A stretch of DNA of 5,348 nt, from contig UQSB01000080.1 of NCBI GenBank assembly GCA_900543505.1, positions 1 to 5,348 on the forward strand, given 5' to 3'. Position 1 is the first letter of the stretch. Each line of letters starts with the position of its first letter. Below, in pieces: positions 1-5,296 of the stretch. Source of the DNA: an uncultured Collinsella sp. (GTDB lineage: Bacteria; Actinomycetota; Coriobacteriia; Coriobacteriales; Coriobacteriaceae). The notes under the pieces were generated by a model. The model searched no databases, was not told the origin of the DNA, and saw only the letters and a program-made list of their open reading frames with translations. The position numbers were made by a program, and so were the translations under genes.

Positions 1-282
1 CAGGGCCTTGCCTCTCAATTTCGGACAGTCCTGACTCACGACGGAGGCGCCACTGGCGCCTCCTGTTCGTGCGGAACTCATATCGAGCAAAGGTCCGGGG
101 CCTCGCTACAGGGCAGCCAAGTTGATGTAGCTGAGATGCAGCGCGCAGTCTGCTCACTCCTCGAAGTTCTTAGCGGAAATAATTCGAGTTGCAGCTGCGA
201 TTTACTTGCGATGGTGGTTGAGCCGCAACCCAGTTTTTATTGGACCTCGAACCCTATGCTCGATGTTCGCTTCGTTCATTGA
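1..282 (+). CDS. Possible 3' end of an unidentified gene, cut by the window edge
   Basis: Reading from base 1, the frame stays open for 93 codons to a TGA at 280-282. I do not recognise the product. It has two CSC motifs (about residues 22-24 and 63-65) and ends in NPMLDVRFVH. It does not match the expected C-terminus of NrdD, the usual nrdG partner, which carries a glycyl-radical motif near its end. Stop codons are sparse by chance at this G+C, and another frame on the minus strand is also open to the edge, so openness alone is weak evidence. The frame also runs through a strong hairpin (37-71) and a weak terminator-like element (216-238), which argues for non-coding DNA. It may equally be a long intergenic leader. 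Confidence 0.2.
   Translation, partial: QGLASQFRTVLTHDGGATGASCSCGTHIEQRSGASLQGSQVDVAEMQRAVCSLLEVLSGNNSSCSCDLLAMVVEPQPSFYWTSNPMLDVRFVH
37..71. repeat. Strong imperfect hairpin of unknown function
   Basis: GGAGGCGCC (43-51) pairs perfectly with GGCGCCTCC (55-63) across a 3-base ACT loop. The stem extends outward as CACGA (37-41) with TCGTG (67-71) after a small internal loop. No T-run follows on either strand, so it is not a standard rho-independent terminator. It could be a structured leader element or a mark of the end of an upstream transcript. Confidence 0.55.
216..238 (+). terminator. Weak terminator-like hairpin with T-run
   Basis: GGTTG (216-220) pairs with CAACC (226-230) around a 5-base loop, and TTTTT follows at 234-238 after a 3-base gap. 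The 5-bp stem is short for an efficient terminator. If it works, it would end a transcript entering from the left and mark the boundary before the nrdG transcription unit. It lies inside the doubtful frame open to 282. Confidence 0.25.
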
Positions 283-296
283 GTTACCCTTTGCAT

Positions 297-380
297 GAGG
301 CCGGGACATATCGTCCCGCCCGCAGTTTCGCAGGCCGAAGGCCGAGAATGTTTGAGGACGGGATGATATGTCCCGGCCTC
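297..380. repeat. Long near-perfect inverted repeat in the nrdG leader
   Basis: The 22-base arm at 297-318 pairs with the arm at 359-380. All positions are Watson-Crick except one G-U wobble (313 with 364). The 40-base loop holds a smaller hairpin, GGCC-GAA-GGCC (333-343). The right arm ends three bases before the nrdG SD (383-389) and partly overlaps the palindrome CTCCCGGGAG (378-387), so folding could affect ribosome access. No T-run follows, which argues against a simple terminator. It may be a REP/MITE-like repeat or a regulatory leader. The arm resembles the hairpin at 3520-3555 (both contain GGCCGG, then CAT and TCG). Confidence 0.75.
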
Positions 381-395
381 CCGGGAGAGTTACCT

Positions 396-977
396 ATGAA
401 CTACGCGAACATTAAGTATTTCGACATTGCTGATGGAGAAGGCGTTCGTACTTCTCTGTTTGTGAGTGGGTGCCGTCGCGGGTGCAAGAACTGCTTTAAC
501 TCTGTTGCGTGGGACTTTGCTGCGGGCGAGCCCTTTGATAGCGCCGTCGAGGACAAGATTATCGAGAGCCTCGACCATCCCTTTATCGATGGTCTGACGA
601 TTTTGGGCGGCGAGCCCATGGAGCCCGAGAATCAGGCGGGGCTCGTTGAGTTTGTCGAGCGTGTTCGCGCGGCCTATCCAGTGGGGTCGGGGAAGACCAT
701 TTGGTGCTTTACCGGTGACGTGCTCGAGGAGCTTATGCCGGGTGGTCGTCATCATACCGAGGTGACGGACCGCATCCTTGCCTGCCTTGACATGCTGGTG
801 GACGGCCCGTTTGTTCAGGACCTGTACGATATCTCGCTGCGCTTTAGGGGTTCGAGCAACCAGCGCGTGATCGATATGAACGCTACGCGCGCCCGTGCTG
901 AGCACGAGGGCGTTGCGCTTTGTGATGCGGTTGAACTTTGGCGTGATGATCCGGTCTATTCGACCCATACTATGTAG
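396..977 (+). CDS. nrdG: Anaerobic ribonucleoside-triphosphate reductase activating protein
   Basis: A 193-residue radical-SAM activase. The family uses a [4Fe-4S] cluster and S-adenosylmethionine to install the glycyl radical on NrdD, so that deoxyribonucleotides can be made without oxygen in the cytoplasm. The N-terminus has the CX3CX2C cluster motif CRRGCKNC (Cys26, Cys30, Cys33). It is followed by the SAM-binding GGEP at residues 71-74 and the typical NrdG C-terminal signature DGPF with LRFRGSSNQR. I chose ATG 396 because it has an SD (GGGAG at 383-387) and the protein then begins MNYANIKYFDIADGEG, as expected for the family. A longer TTG frame from 240 would translate through the long hairpin and adds nothing recognisable. 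nrdD is usually adjacent, but it is not identifiable in the upstream 395 bases. folE follows after a 66-base gap. Confidence 0.95.
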   Translation: MNYANIKYFDIADGEGVRTSLFVSGCRRGCKNCFNSVAWDFAAGEPFDSAVEDKIIESLDHPFIDGLTILGGEPMEPENQAGLVEFVERVRAAYPVGSGKTIWCFTGDVLEELMPGGRHHTEVTDRILACLDMLVDGPFVQDLYDISLRFRGSSNQRVIDMNATRARAEHEGVALCDAVELWRDDPVYSTHTM

Positions 978-978
978 C

Positions 979-1009
979 TTGTGGTCGATGCCGGAGGGCG
1001 TGGTACCAT
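979..1009 (+). promoter_or_regulatory. folE: Possible weak promoter for the folate genes
   Basis: The nrdG-folE gap contains TGGTACCAT (1001-1009), an extended -10-like element (TG-N-TACCAT). A TTGTGG (979-984) lies 19 bases upstream as a poor -35. Transcription would begin roughly 25-30 bases before folE. Read-through from nrdG is equally possible. Confidence 0.25.
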
Positions 1010-1043
1010 AGCGCGAACGTGAAATCGGAAAAGTGAGGCCCAG

Positions 1044-1601
1044 ATGGTCGATCAGGAAAAAGTCGAGGCCGCCATTAAGCTGTTGCTTGAGGGCATAGGC
1101 GAGGACCCAACTCGTGAGGGCCTGCTGGAGACCCCGGCGCGCGTTGCCCGTATGTATGGTGAGATCGCCGGCGGTATGGACCAGAGTGCCGAGGAACACC
1201 TGTCCAAAACCTTTGCCGTCGCTTCGAACGATTTGGTTATCGAGCGCGACATCACGTTCTACTCGCTGTGCGAACATCATCTGCTGCCGTTTTATGGCAA
1301 GGCCGCCATTGGTTATATCCCTAACGGTCGGGTGGCTGGGCTTTCCAAGCTCGCCCGCACGGTTGAGGTTTATGCCCGCCGTCTTCAGCTGCAGGAGCAA
1401 CTGTGCGCACAGGTTGCCGATGCCCTCATGGAGTATCTCGCTCCCCAGGGAGCGATTGTGTTGATGGAGGCCGAGCATATGTGCATGACGATGCGTGGCG
1501 TGCAAAAGCCCGGCACCAAGACCGTGACGCTCGCTCGCCGCGGCGTCTTTGAGACCGATCCCGCGCTCGAGGAGCGTTTCTTTAGGATGCTGGACCGTTA
1601 A
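1044..1601 (+). CDS. folE: GTP cyclohydrolase I
   Basis: At 185 residues this is the normal length for type I FolE. The enzyme opens the guanine ring of GTP and rearranges it to 7,8-dihydroneopterin triphosphate plus formate, the first committed step of folate (tetrahydropterin) synthesis. It is a cytosolic homodecamer in characterised relatives. Visible signatures: GEDPTREGLLETPARVA near residues 19-35; CEHHLLPF (Cys76 and His79 as zinc ligands); GLSKLAR (99-105); RRLQLQEQL; and H145-M-C147, where Cys147 is the third zinc ligand and His145 matches the catalytic histidine. MRGVQKPGT follows. All key residues are present. The start has a GTGAGG SD (1033-1038) five bases upstream. The stop is two bases from the next start, which suggests translational coupling with the HD-domain gene. 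Confidence 0.98.
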   Translation: MVDQEKVEAAIKLLLEGIGEDPTREGLLETPARVARMYGEIAGGMDQSAEEHLSKTFAVASNDLVIERDITFYSLCEHHLLPFYGKAAIGYIPNGRVAGLSKLARTVEVYARRLQLQEQLCAQVADALMEYLAPQGAIVLMEAEHMCMTMRGVQKPGTKTVTLARRGVFETDPALEERFFRMLDR

Positions 1602-1603
1602 CC

Positions 1604-2185
1604 ATGAGAGTCGTCAACGACTTTACATCGAAGACCGATGAGGGGACGTCGCGTCGCGGCTTTATGGCTTCGGGCCTGGCCCCCTTTGGCGCCATGCCTC
1701 GCATTGATTACATTTGTACCAACGGGCTGTTCCGGCGGCACCTGGGCAACATTGCACAGTTGGAATCGGGGCGCATCTTCTGCCGCCACGGTATTGACCA
1801 TCTGCTCGATGTCGCTCGCATTATGTGGATCAAGAATCTCGAGGAGCAGCTCGAATTTGACCGCGAGGTCATCTACGCCACGGCACTTCTTCACGATATC
1901 GGCAAAGATGAACAGTATGAATCGGGTATATCCCATGATGTTGCAAGCGAACGCGTCGCTGATGCGATTCTCGGCGGCATGCCCGATGACGTGGCGTTTG
2001 AGCCGGCCGATGCCGCAGCCATTAAGACGGCCATTCTGGGCCATCGAAAGCTGCGCGTGAACAGCCAACCGCTTGAGCGTCTGCTCTATGCAGCCGACAA
2101 AGCGTCGCGTGCCTGCTTTGCATGCCCCGCGCGCAACGCTTGCAACTGGAGCGATGATAAAAAGAACCTGTCGATTCGCGTGTAG
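1604..2185 (+). CDS. HD-domain phosphohydrolase in a folate gene cluster
   Basis: A 193-residue protein of the HD superfamily, which are metal-dependent phosphohydrolases. The motif residues are His62 and/or His66 (CRHGIDHLLDVARI), the His97-Asp98 pair in LLHDIGKD, His111, and a terminal Asp165 in YAADKASR. A cysteine cluster follows (Cys171, Cys174, Cys180 in CFACPARNACNWS), which could bind metal. It belongs to a family of small HD proteins common in Clostridia, from memory sometimes found near folate genes; its substrate is not known to me. Lying between folE and folB, it could act on dihydroneopterin phosphates (inference). ATG 1604 is two bases after the folE stop with no good SD, so coupling is likely. 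The family core begins around residue 31, so Met21 or Met31 (1694) are alternative starts. Confidence 0.88.
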   Translation: MRVVNDFTSKTDEGTSRRGFMASGLAPFGAMPRIDYICTNGLFRRHLGNIAQLESGRIFCRHGIDHLLDVARIMWIKNLEEQLEFDREVIYATALLHDIGKDEQYESGISHDVASERVADAILGGMPDDVAFEPADAAAIKTAILGHRKLRVNSQPLERLLYAADKASRACFACPARNACNWSDDKKNLSIRV

Positions 2186-2228
2186 TTAGTTTGCGCGGTC
2201 GGGGTTCTAAACGAAGGAGACGATCGCG

Positions 2229-2714
2229 TTGAGTAACAAGAAACTGCCCGAGAATGCAACCAAGACCGAAGGCGCCGAGCTCGCCCGCCGTGGAAGGGGC
2301 GAAATATCCACCGCAACGGCGGTGCCTCACGTGAGCTATGACGATTTGCGCCATGCCGATCGTATTGTCATTGACGGCCTGGAGGTTTTTGCCAACCATG
2401 GCGTGTATCCCGAGGAGAACGCGCTGGGTCAGAAGTTCATCGTTTCTCTGGTGCTCTATGCCGACCTGCGCGCGGCGGGGGAGCACGATAACCTGGACGC
2501 CTCGATTGACTACGGCTCGGTGTGCCACGATGTCGATGGCTATCTGCGCGAGCATACGTTTAAGCTCATCGAGGCGGCAGCCGAGGGGACAGCCCAGATG
2601 CTGCTGCGCCGTTATCCCTCGCTGCTTGGTGTGCGCATAAAGCTCGATAAGCCGTGGGCTCCTGTTGGCCTGCCCCTGGCAAGCTGCGGCGTCGAGATCG
2701 AGCGCGTGCGCTAG
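2229..2714 (+). CDS. folB: Dihydroneopterin aldolase
   Basis: A 161-residue FolB, which converts 7,8-dihydroneopterin to 6-hydroxymethyl-7,8-dihydropterin and glycolaldehyde in folate synthesis. The tunnelling-fold core starts near residue 44 (DRIVIDGLEVFANHGVYPEEN). Matched against the well-studied S. aureus enzyme, Glu63 (EENALGQKF), Glu115 (KLIEAAAE) and Lys141 (KLDKPWAP) fall at the substrate-binding and catalytic positions. SIDYGSV (92-98) is also typical. The start is TTG 2229, with a strong AAGGAG SD (2214-2219) nine bases upstream. This leaves a polar 43-residue N-terminal extension not usual for the family (typical length ~120). No better in-frame start with an SD was seen. The stop is 6 bases from the stop of the convergent peptidase gene. 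folP and folK, often clustered with folB, are absent here. Confidence 0.94.
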   Translation: MSNKKLPENATKTEGAELARRGRGEISTATAVPHVSYDDLRHADRIVIDGLEVFANHGVYPEENALGQKFIVSLVLYADLRAAGEHDNLDASIDYGSVCHDVDGYLREHTFKLIEAAAEGTAQMLLRRYPSLLGVRIKLDKPWAPVGLPLASCGVEIERVR

Positions 2715-2720
2715 TCGACG

Positions 2721-3497
2721 CTAGAGCTTGTTGAGGGGTGGCTGCTTGAGCCGCTGAGACAGTGCTCTATTGTTGGGACAGTACGTGTCGAGCAGGGCGT
2801 GAAAGCGCTGATTGTGGCTCGGCTCGAGCAGATGGACGAGCTCGTGGGCGACAACCATGTCGAGGCATTCGACAGGGTAGGCGGCGAGCTCGCGCGCGAT
2901 GCGAATGGCGCCGGTTTTGGGTGTGCAGGAGCCCCAACGCGTTTTCATGCTGCGCACGGAGACGCGGGCCACGGTGACGCCCATTGCGATTTCGTACGCG
3001 TGCACGATGTCGCGTAGCGCTGCGGTGACCTCGGACGCGTAGAGCTGGTCGATGTGGGCTTGGAGCTCGTCGGACGTTAGGCCGTCGAGGATTGCGCGCC
3101 GCTTGGCCTGTGGGCTTTCGTCCGATTCGTCGGTACCCATAAAACTTGCGAAGGTGGCCTGCTTGGGTCGCGGTGCGGGCGATGCAAAGTTGTGATCGAG
3201 TGCGTCCTGTACCGTGATGGGCTTGCCCCAAAGTGCAATGATGGACGAGGGGCTGAGCGGCTCTCGCGCTGTCGCCTGACGTTGCTCACGTTGGGCAAGT
3301 CGGCTGATAATCCAGGCGCTGTTGCGCTTCACAAACGCTTCGATGCGCTCGTGGCTGGCGCCGAGCGGTGCGCTGGCGTGGACCTCGCCGCTCGATGTGA
3401 CGCGTAGGTTAAAGATCTTGACGCGCTTTTTGGTAACGACGACGGGGATGAGCGTTCCATCCGGTCGGGGTACGGAAATCGTAAAATGCTGCGTCAA
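2721..3497 (-). CDS. YgjP/DUF45-family zinc metallopeptidase-like protein
   Basis: A 258-residue protein with the YgjP-type (DUF45, M48-like) metal-dependent hydrolase signature. RWGSC lies at 187-191. The zincin motif HELVH is at 218-222, followed by His228 (PSHNQRF), the expected third zinc ligand, and TYCPN. The N-terminal part (VVVTKKRVKIFNLRV) is the beta-strand region typical of the family. A less conserved charged stretch at about 90-135 looks like an insert. The biological substrate of the family is not established. I chose TTG 3497 because AAGGA lies six bases upstream on the minus strand. The longer ATG frame from 3560 would start inside the hairpin at 3520-3555. The gene follows the dipeptidase on the same strand with a 74-base gap and may be co-transcribed with it. 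No signal peptide or membrane segment is seen. Confidence 0.9.
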   Translation of the reverse strand: MTQHFTISVPRPDGTLIPVVVTKKRVKIFNLRVTSSGEVHASAPLGASHERIEAFVKRNSAWIISRLAQREQRQATAREPLSPSSIIALWGKPITVQDALDHNFASPAPRPKQATFASFMGTDESDESPQAKRRAILDGLTSDELQAHIDQLYASEVTAALRDIVHAYEIAMGVTVARVSVRSMKTRWGSCTPKTGAIRIARELAAYPVECLDMVVAHELVHLLEPSHNQRFHALLDTYCPNNRALSQRLKQPPLNKL

Positions 3498-3519
3498 ATG
3501 TGATCCTTCAGATTGGGGA

Positions 3520-3555
3520 CGGGCCGGCATGTCGACCGCTCGGCATGCCGGCCCG
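3520..3555. repeat. GC-rich perfect inverted repeat between the two peptidase genes
   Basis: The 12-base arm CGGGCCGGCATG (3520-3531) pairs perfectly with CATGCCGGCCCG (3544-3555) around a 12-base loop. On the minus strand it lies after the dipeptidase stop (3572) and just upstream of the AAGGA SD of the metallopeptidase gene. There is no T-run on the exit side, so it is more likely an RNA-processing or stability hairpin, or a dispersed repeat, than a full terminator. Confidence 0.7.
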
Positions 3556-3571
3556 CTCAAGGGATGTGAAA

Positions 3572-4585
3572 TTAATAGCGCTCGAAGAAGGCGAGCGCGT
3601 TGTCGCTGCAGAGCTTCTGCATCACGGTCTTGCCAAAGTGCTTGGAGAGCATGTTCTGGAATTCGGGCATCTTGCTGGCATCAGAGAGGAAGTCGGGTAC
3701 CTTGGCGCCGTCCCAGTCGCCGCCGAGTGCGATGACATCTTCGCCGCCCAGGTCGAGCCAGTGCTCGATATGTGCCGCTAGCTGGTCGAAGGTGACGTCT
3801 GCGGCGGTTTTGTCGGTTGCGTCGTTGGAAAGGAACTCGCTGCAGTAGTTGAGGCCGACGATGCCGCCCATGTCGCGAATGGTGCGGAACTGGTCATCGG
3901 TAAGGTTGCGCTTGACGCCGCGGACTGCGCGGGAGTTGGAGTGGCTGGCGACGAAGGGGCGCGTGGCGTGGGCGACAACCTCGTCAAAGCACTCATCGTT
4001 GAGGTGGGAGACGTCGAGCACCATGCCGGCGTGCTCCATCTGCGTGAGCGCCTCGATGCCGGCGGCGGTGAGGCCGGCGTGGGTGTCGTGGCCGCTCGCG
4101 AGCGGCCCCTGCGCGTTCCAGCTGAGTGATGACATGAGTACGCCCAAGCTCTTGAGCACCTCGATCAGCGCGGGGTCCTCGGCAAAGAACGTGGCGTTTT
4201 CGATGGTATGGATGCAGGCGACCTTGCCGTCTTTGAGCGCAGGGCGAATGTCAGCGGCGCTGCGTACGTTGACCATGCTGTCGTGGTTGAGCATTGCCTG
4301 GCCGCTCATGTGCGCCATGATCTGCGCCTGGAAGCGCGCGGCGTGAGCGGTGGGAATCTCGTCGGGGACAAACGTGGCGAAGCATTGTGCCCACGGCGTG
4401 TTGCCGATCTTTGCGAGCGAGATGGCGCAGGCGTTGCCCTCGATGAGGTCGAAATCTTGCGGATGGGTTTCGTCGCCGGGGAAATAACCGTCGGTGCCGG
4501 CGGTAAAGCGCAGGTCGAGATCGAGCGTGGCCCAGCCGATGCGGTCGGCGGTGTCGCAATGTAGGTCAAATACGGGATATGCCAT
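3572..4585 (-). CDS. Membrane dipeptidase-type (peptidase M19) dipeptidase
   Basis: A 337-residue member of peptidase family M19, zinc enzymes that hydrolyse dipeptides, in some relatives including those with a D-residue. The metal-site pattern is complete: His9-Cys-Asp11 (FDLHCDT), Glu129 (IEN), His194 (LDVSHLND), His215 (ASHSNSRAV) and Asp290 in GGDWDG (288-293). Length is normal for the bacterial family. ATG 4585 is preferred because GGAGG (4590-4594 on the plus map, read on minus) lies four bases upstream. A TTG frame from 4615 would begin before this SD and only add a short non-family tail. No signal peptide is visible, so it is probably cytoplasmic and serves peptide catabolism or cell-wall peptide recycling (inference). 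It is divergent from the gene at 4706 and probably heads a two-gene unit with the metallopeptidase. Confidence 0.95.
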   Translation of the reverse strand: MAYPVFDLHCDTADRIGWATLDLDLRFTAGTDGYFPGDETHPQDFDLIEGNACAISLAKIGNTPWAQCFATFVPDEIPTAHAARFQAQIMAHMSGQAMLNHDSMVNVRSAADIRPALKDGKVACIHTIENATFFAEDPALIEVLKSLGVLMSSLSWNAQGPLASGHDTHAGLTAAGIEALTQMEHAGMVLDVSHLNDECFDEVVAHATRPFVASHSNSRAVRGVKRNLTDDQFRTIRDMGGIVGLNYCSEFLSNDATDKTAADVTFDQLAAHIEHWLDLGGEDVIALGGDWDGAKVPDFLSDASKMPEFQNMLSKHFGKTVMQKLCSDNALAFFERY

Positions 4586-4705
4586 AGTTCCTCCGGTTGC
4601 ACCGTTTCTTTGCAAACTGTCTTTGAATTGTATGACTAGGGTATAGTTAGCGCCATATGTTCATGGCGGCCCGCGTTGTGCGCCGCCCTTATCACGGAGG
4701 TTTCC
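4586..4705. promoter_or_regulatory. Divergent promoter region
   Basis: This 120-base gap separates the dipeptidase (minus) from the hybrid frame (plus). On plus, TATAGT at 4642-4647 is a good -10; no -35 at 17 bases is convincing (TGTCTT at 4618-4623 is 18 bases away). On minus, TACAAT at 4632-4627 is a -10 candidate for the dipeptidase with a poor -35 (TGGCGC). The two -10 elements lie within 20 bases, so the promoters would compete or share a regulator. A small hairpin, GGCGGC (4665-4670) with GCCGCC (4682-4687), lies in the plus-strand leader. The plus gene SD, CGGAGG (4695-4700), is five bases from ATG 4706. Confidence 0.45.
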
Positions 4706-5239
4706 ATGTCCAACCAGGGCAAGAAGGTCAAGACTCATTATCGCGGCACGCTCGACTTTTCGAACGAGGCGCTTCAGGCTGCCGAGAAAGGCTACGAGCG
4801 GCTGATGAAAGCCGTCGCTACGCTTCCGAAGCTGAAACCTTCCGCCGTCTCCACCGTCGACGTGTCGGACGTCGAACGGCGCTGCGTGGCTGCGATGGAC
4901 GACGACCTGAATACGCCGGTGGTGATTTCCGTGCTGTTCGACTGCGTGCGAACGATCAACCAGATTTACGACGGTCACCGGACGATCTCGGAGGCCGATC
5001 TGAAAGAGCTCGCGCGCGTCGTGCGGCTGTTCGTGTTCGACATTCTGGGGCTGAGGGACGATTTGGCGGGCGATAACTCGCAGATGCTCGCCTCGGTCGT
5101 CGATATGGTGCTCGATATCCGCCAGCAGGCCAAAGCGGCCAAGGATTGGGCAACGTCCGACCGGATCCGCGATGGGCTCGCCTCGGTCGGCATCCGGGTC
5201 AAGGATCGCAAGGACGGGTACGACTGGGAAACCGAATAG
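4706..5239 (+). CDS. cysS: Hybrid frame: FKBP-like start joined to C-terminal cysteinyl-tRNA synthetase
   Basis: The 177-residue frame has two origins. Residues 1-17 (MSNQGKKVKTHYRGTLD) look like the start of an FKBP-type peptidyl-prolyl isomerase, where a KV-x-HY-x-GTLDDG motif is typical and DG-T-FD would be expected next. From HYRGTLDFSNEALQAAEKG onward it is the C-terminal third of cysteinyl-tRNA synthetase. That part shows DDDLNTP (65-71), AAKDWATSDRIRDGL (144-158) and the usual KDRKDGYDWE end. The CysS text resembles Bacteroidales proteins. Full CysS is about 460-500 residues; the HIGH and KMSKS catalytic motifs and zinc site are missing, so the product could not charge tRNA. The ATG has a strong CGGAGG SD, consistent with a real FKBP gene start. 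The most likely cause is a chimeric join rather than a functional gene. Confidence 0.85.
   Translation: MSNQGKKVKTHYRGTLDFSNEALQAAEKGYERLMKAVATLPKLKPSAVSTVDVSDVERRCVAAMDDDLNTPVVISVLFDCVRTINQIYDGHRTISEADLKELARVVRLFVFDILGLRDDLAGDNSQMLASVVDMVLDIRQQAKAAKDWATSDRIRDGLASVGIRVKDRKDGYDWETE
4736..4756 (+). other. Putative chimeric junction between two genomes
   Basis: These 21 bases encode HYRGTLD, which fits both protein families at their own conserved position: the FKBP N-terminal strand and the CysS region just before FSNEAL. To the left, the sequence reads as an FKBP gene with its own SD. To the right it reads only as CysS. A short identical stretch like this is where a de Bruijn assembly can switch genomes. 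The exact crossover cannot be placed within it from sequence alone. Confidence 0.7.
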
Positions 5240-5256
5240 TTTTGGGACCGACCGAT

Positions 5257-5296
5257 AAAGCCCTTGTCGTCGGAAACGAGCAAGGGCTTTTTATTT
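5257..5296 (+). terminator. Rho-independent terminator after the cysS fragment
   Basis: AAAGCCCTTG (5257-5266) pairs perfectly with CAAGGGCTTT (5281-5290). TCGT (5267-5270) with ACGA (5276-5279) extends the stem inward, with one bulged base. The run TTTTTATTT (5288-5296) follows. It begins 18 bases after the stop at 5239, as expected for a native cysS terminator in the source genome. On the minus strand only a short T-run follows, so it works mainly in the plus direction. Confidence 0.9.

Noticed and set aside
43..63. GCCACTG inside the 37-71 hairpin as part of a cobalamin riboswitch
   Set aside because: The surrounding conserved core of that riboswitch is missing, and the motif is explained by a simple perfect hairpin.
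81..125. Resemblance of GAGCAAAGGTCCGGGG and ACAGGGCA to the start of RNase P RNA
   Set aside because: The invariant GAGGAAAGUC is broken, and the later conserved blocks of RNase P RNA are absent.
240..395. Longer TTG start for nrdG
   Set aside because: It would translate through the 22-bp hairpin and gives no family-like sequence. ATG 396 has an SD and the standard NrdG N-terminus.
390..1505. A 371-codon minus-strand frame opposite nrdG and folE
   Set aside because: It lies antisense to two genes with full family signatures, shows no motif of its own, and has no SD-supported start. Long antisense frames are common at this G+C.
3498..3560. Upstream ATG start for the metallopeptidase
   Set aside because: The extra 21 codons lie within the hairpin and SD region. 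TTG 3497 has AAGGA at the correct distance.
4586..4615. Upstream TTG start for the dipeptidase
   Set aside because: It would place the clear GGAGG SD inside the coding region. ATG 4585 gives the usual M19 N-terminus.
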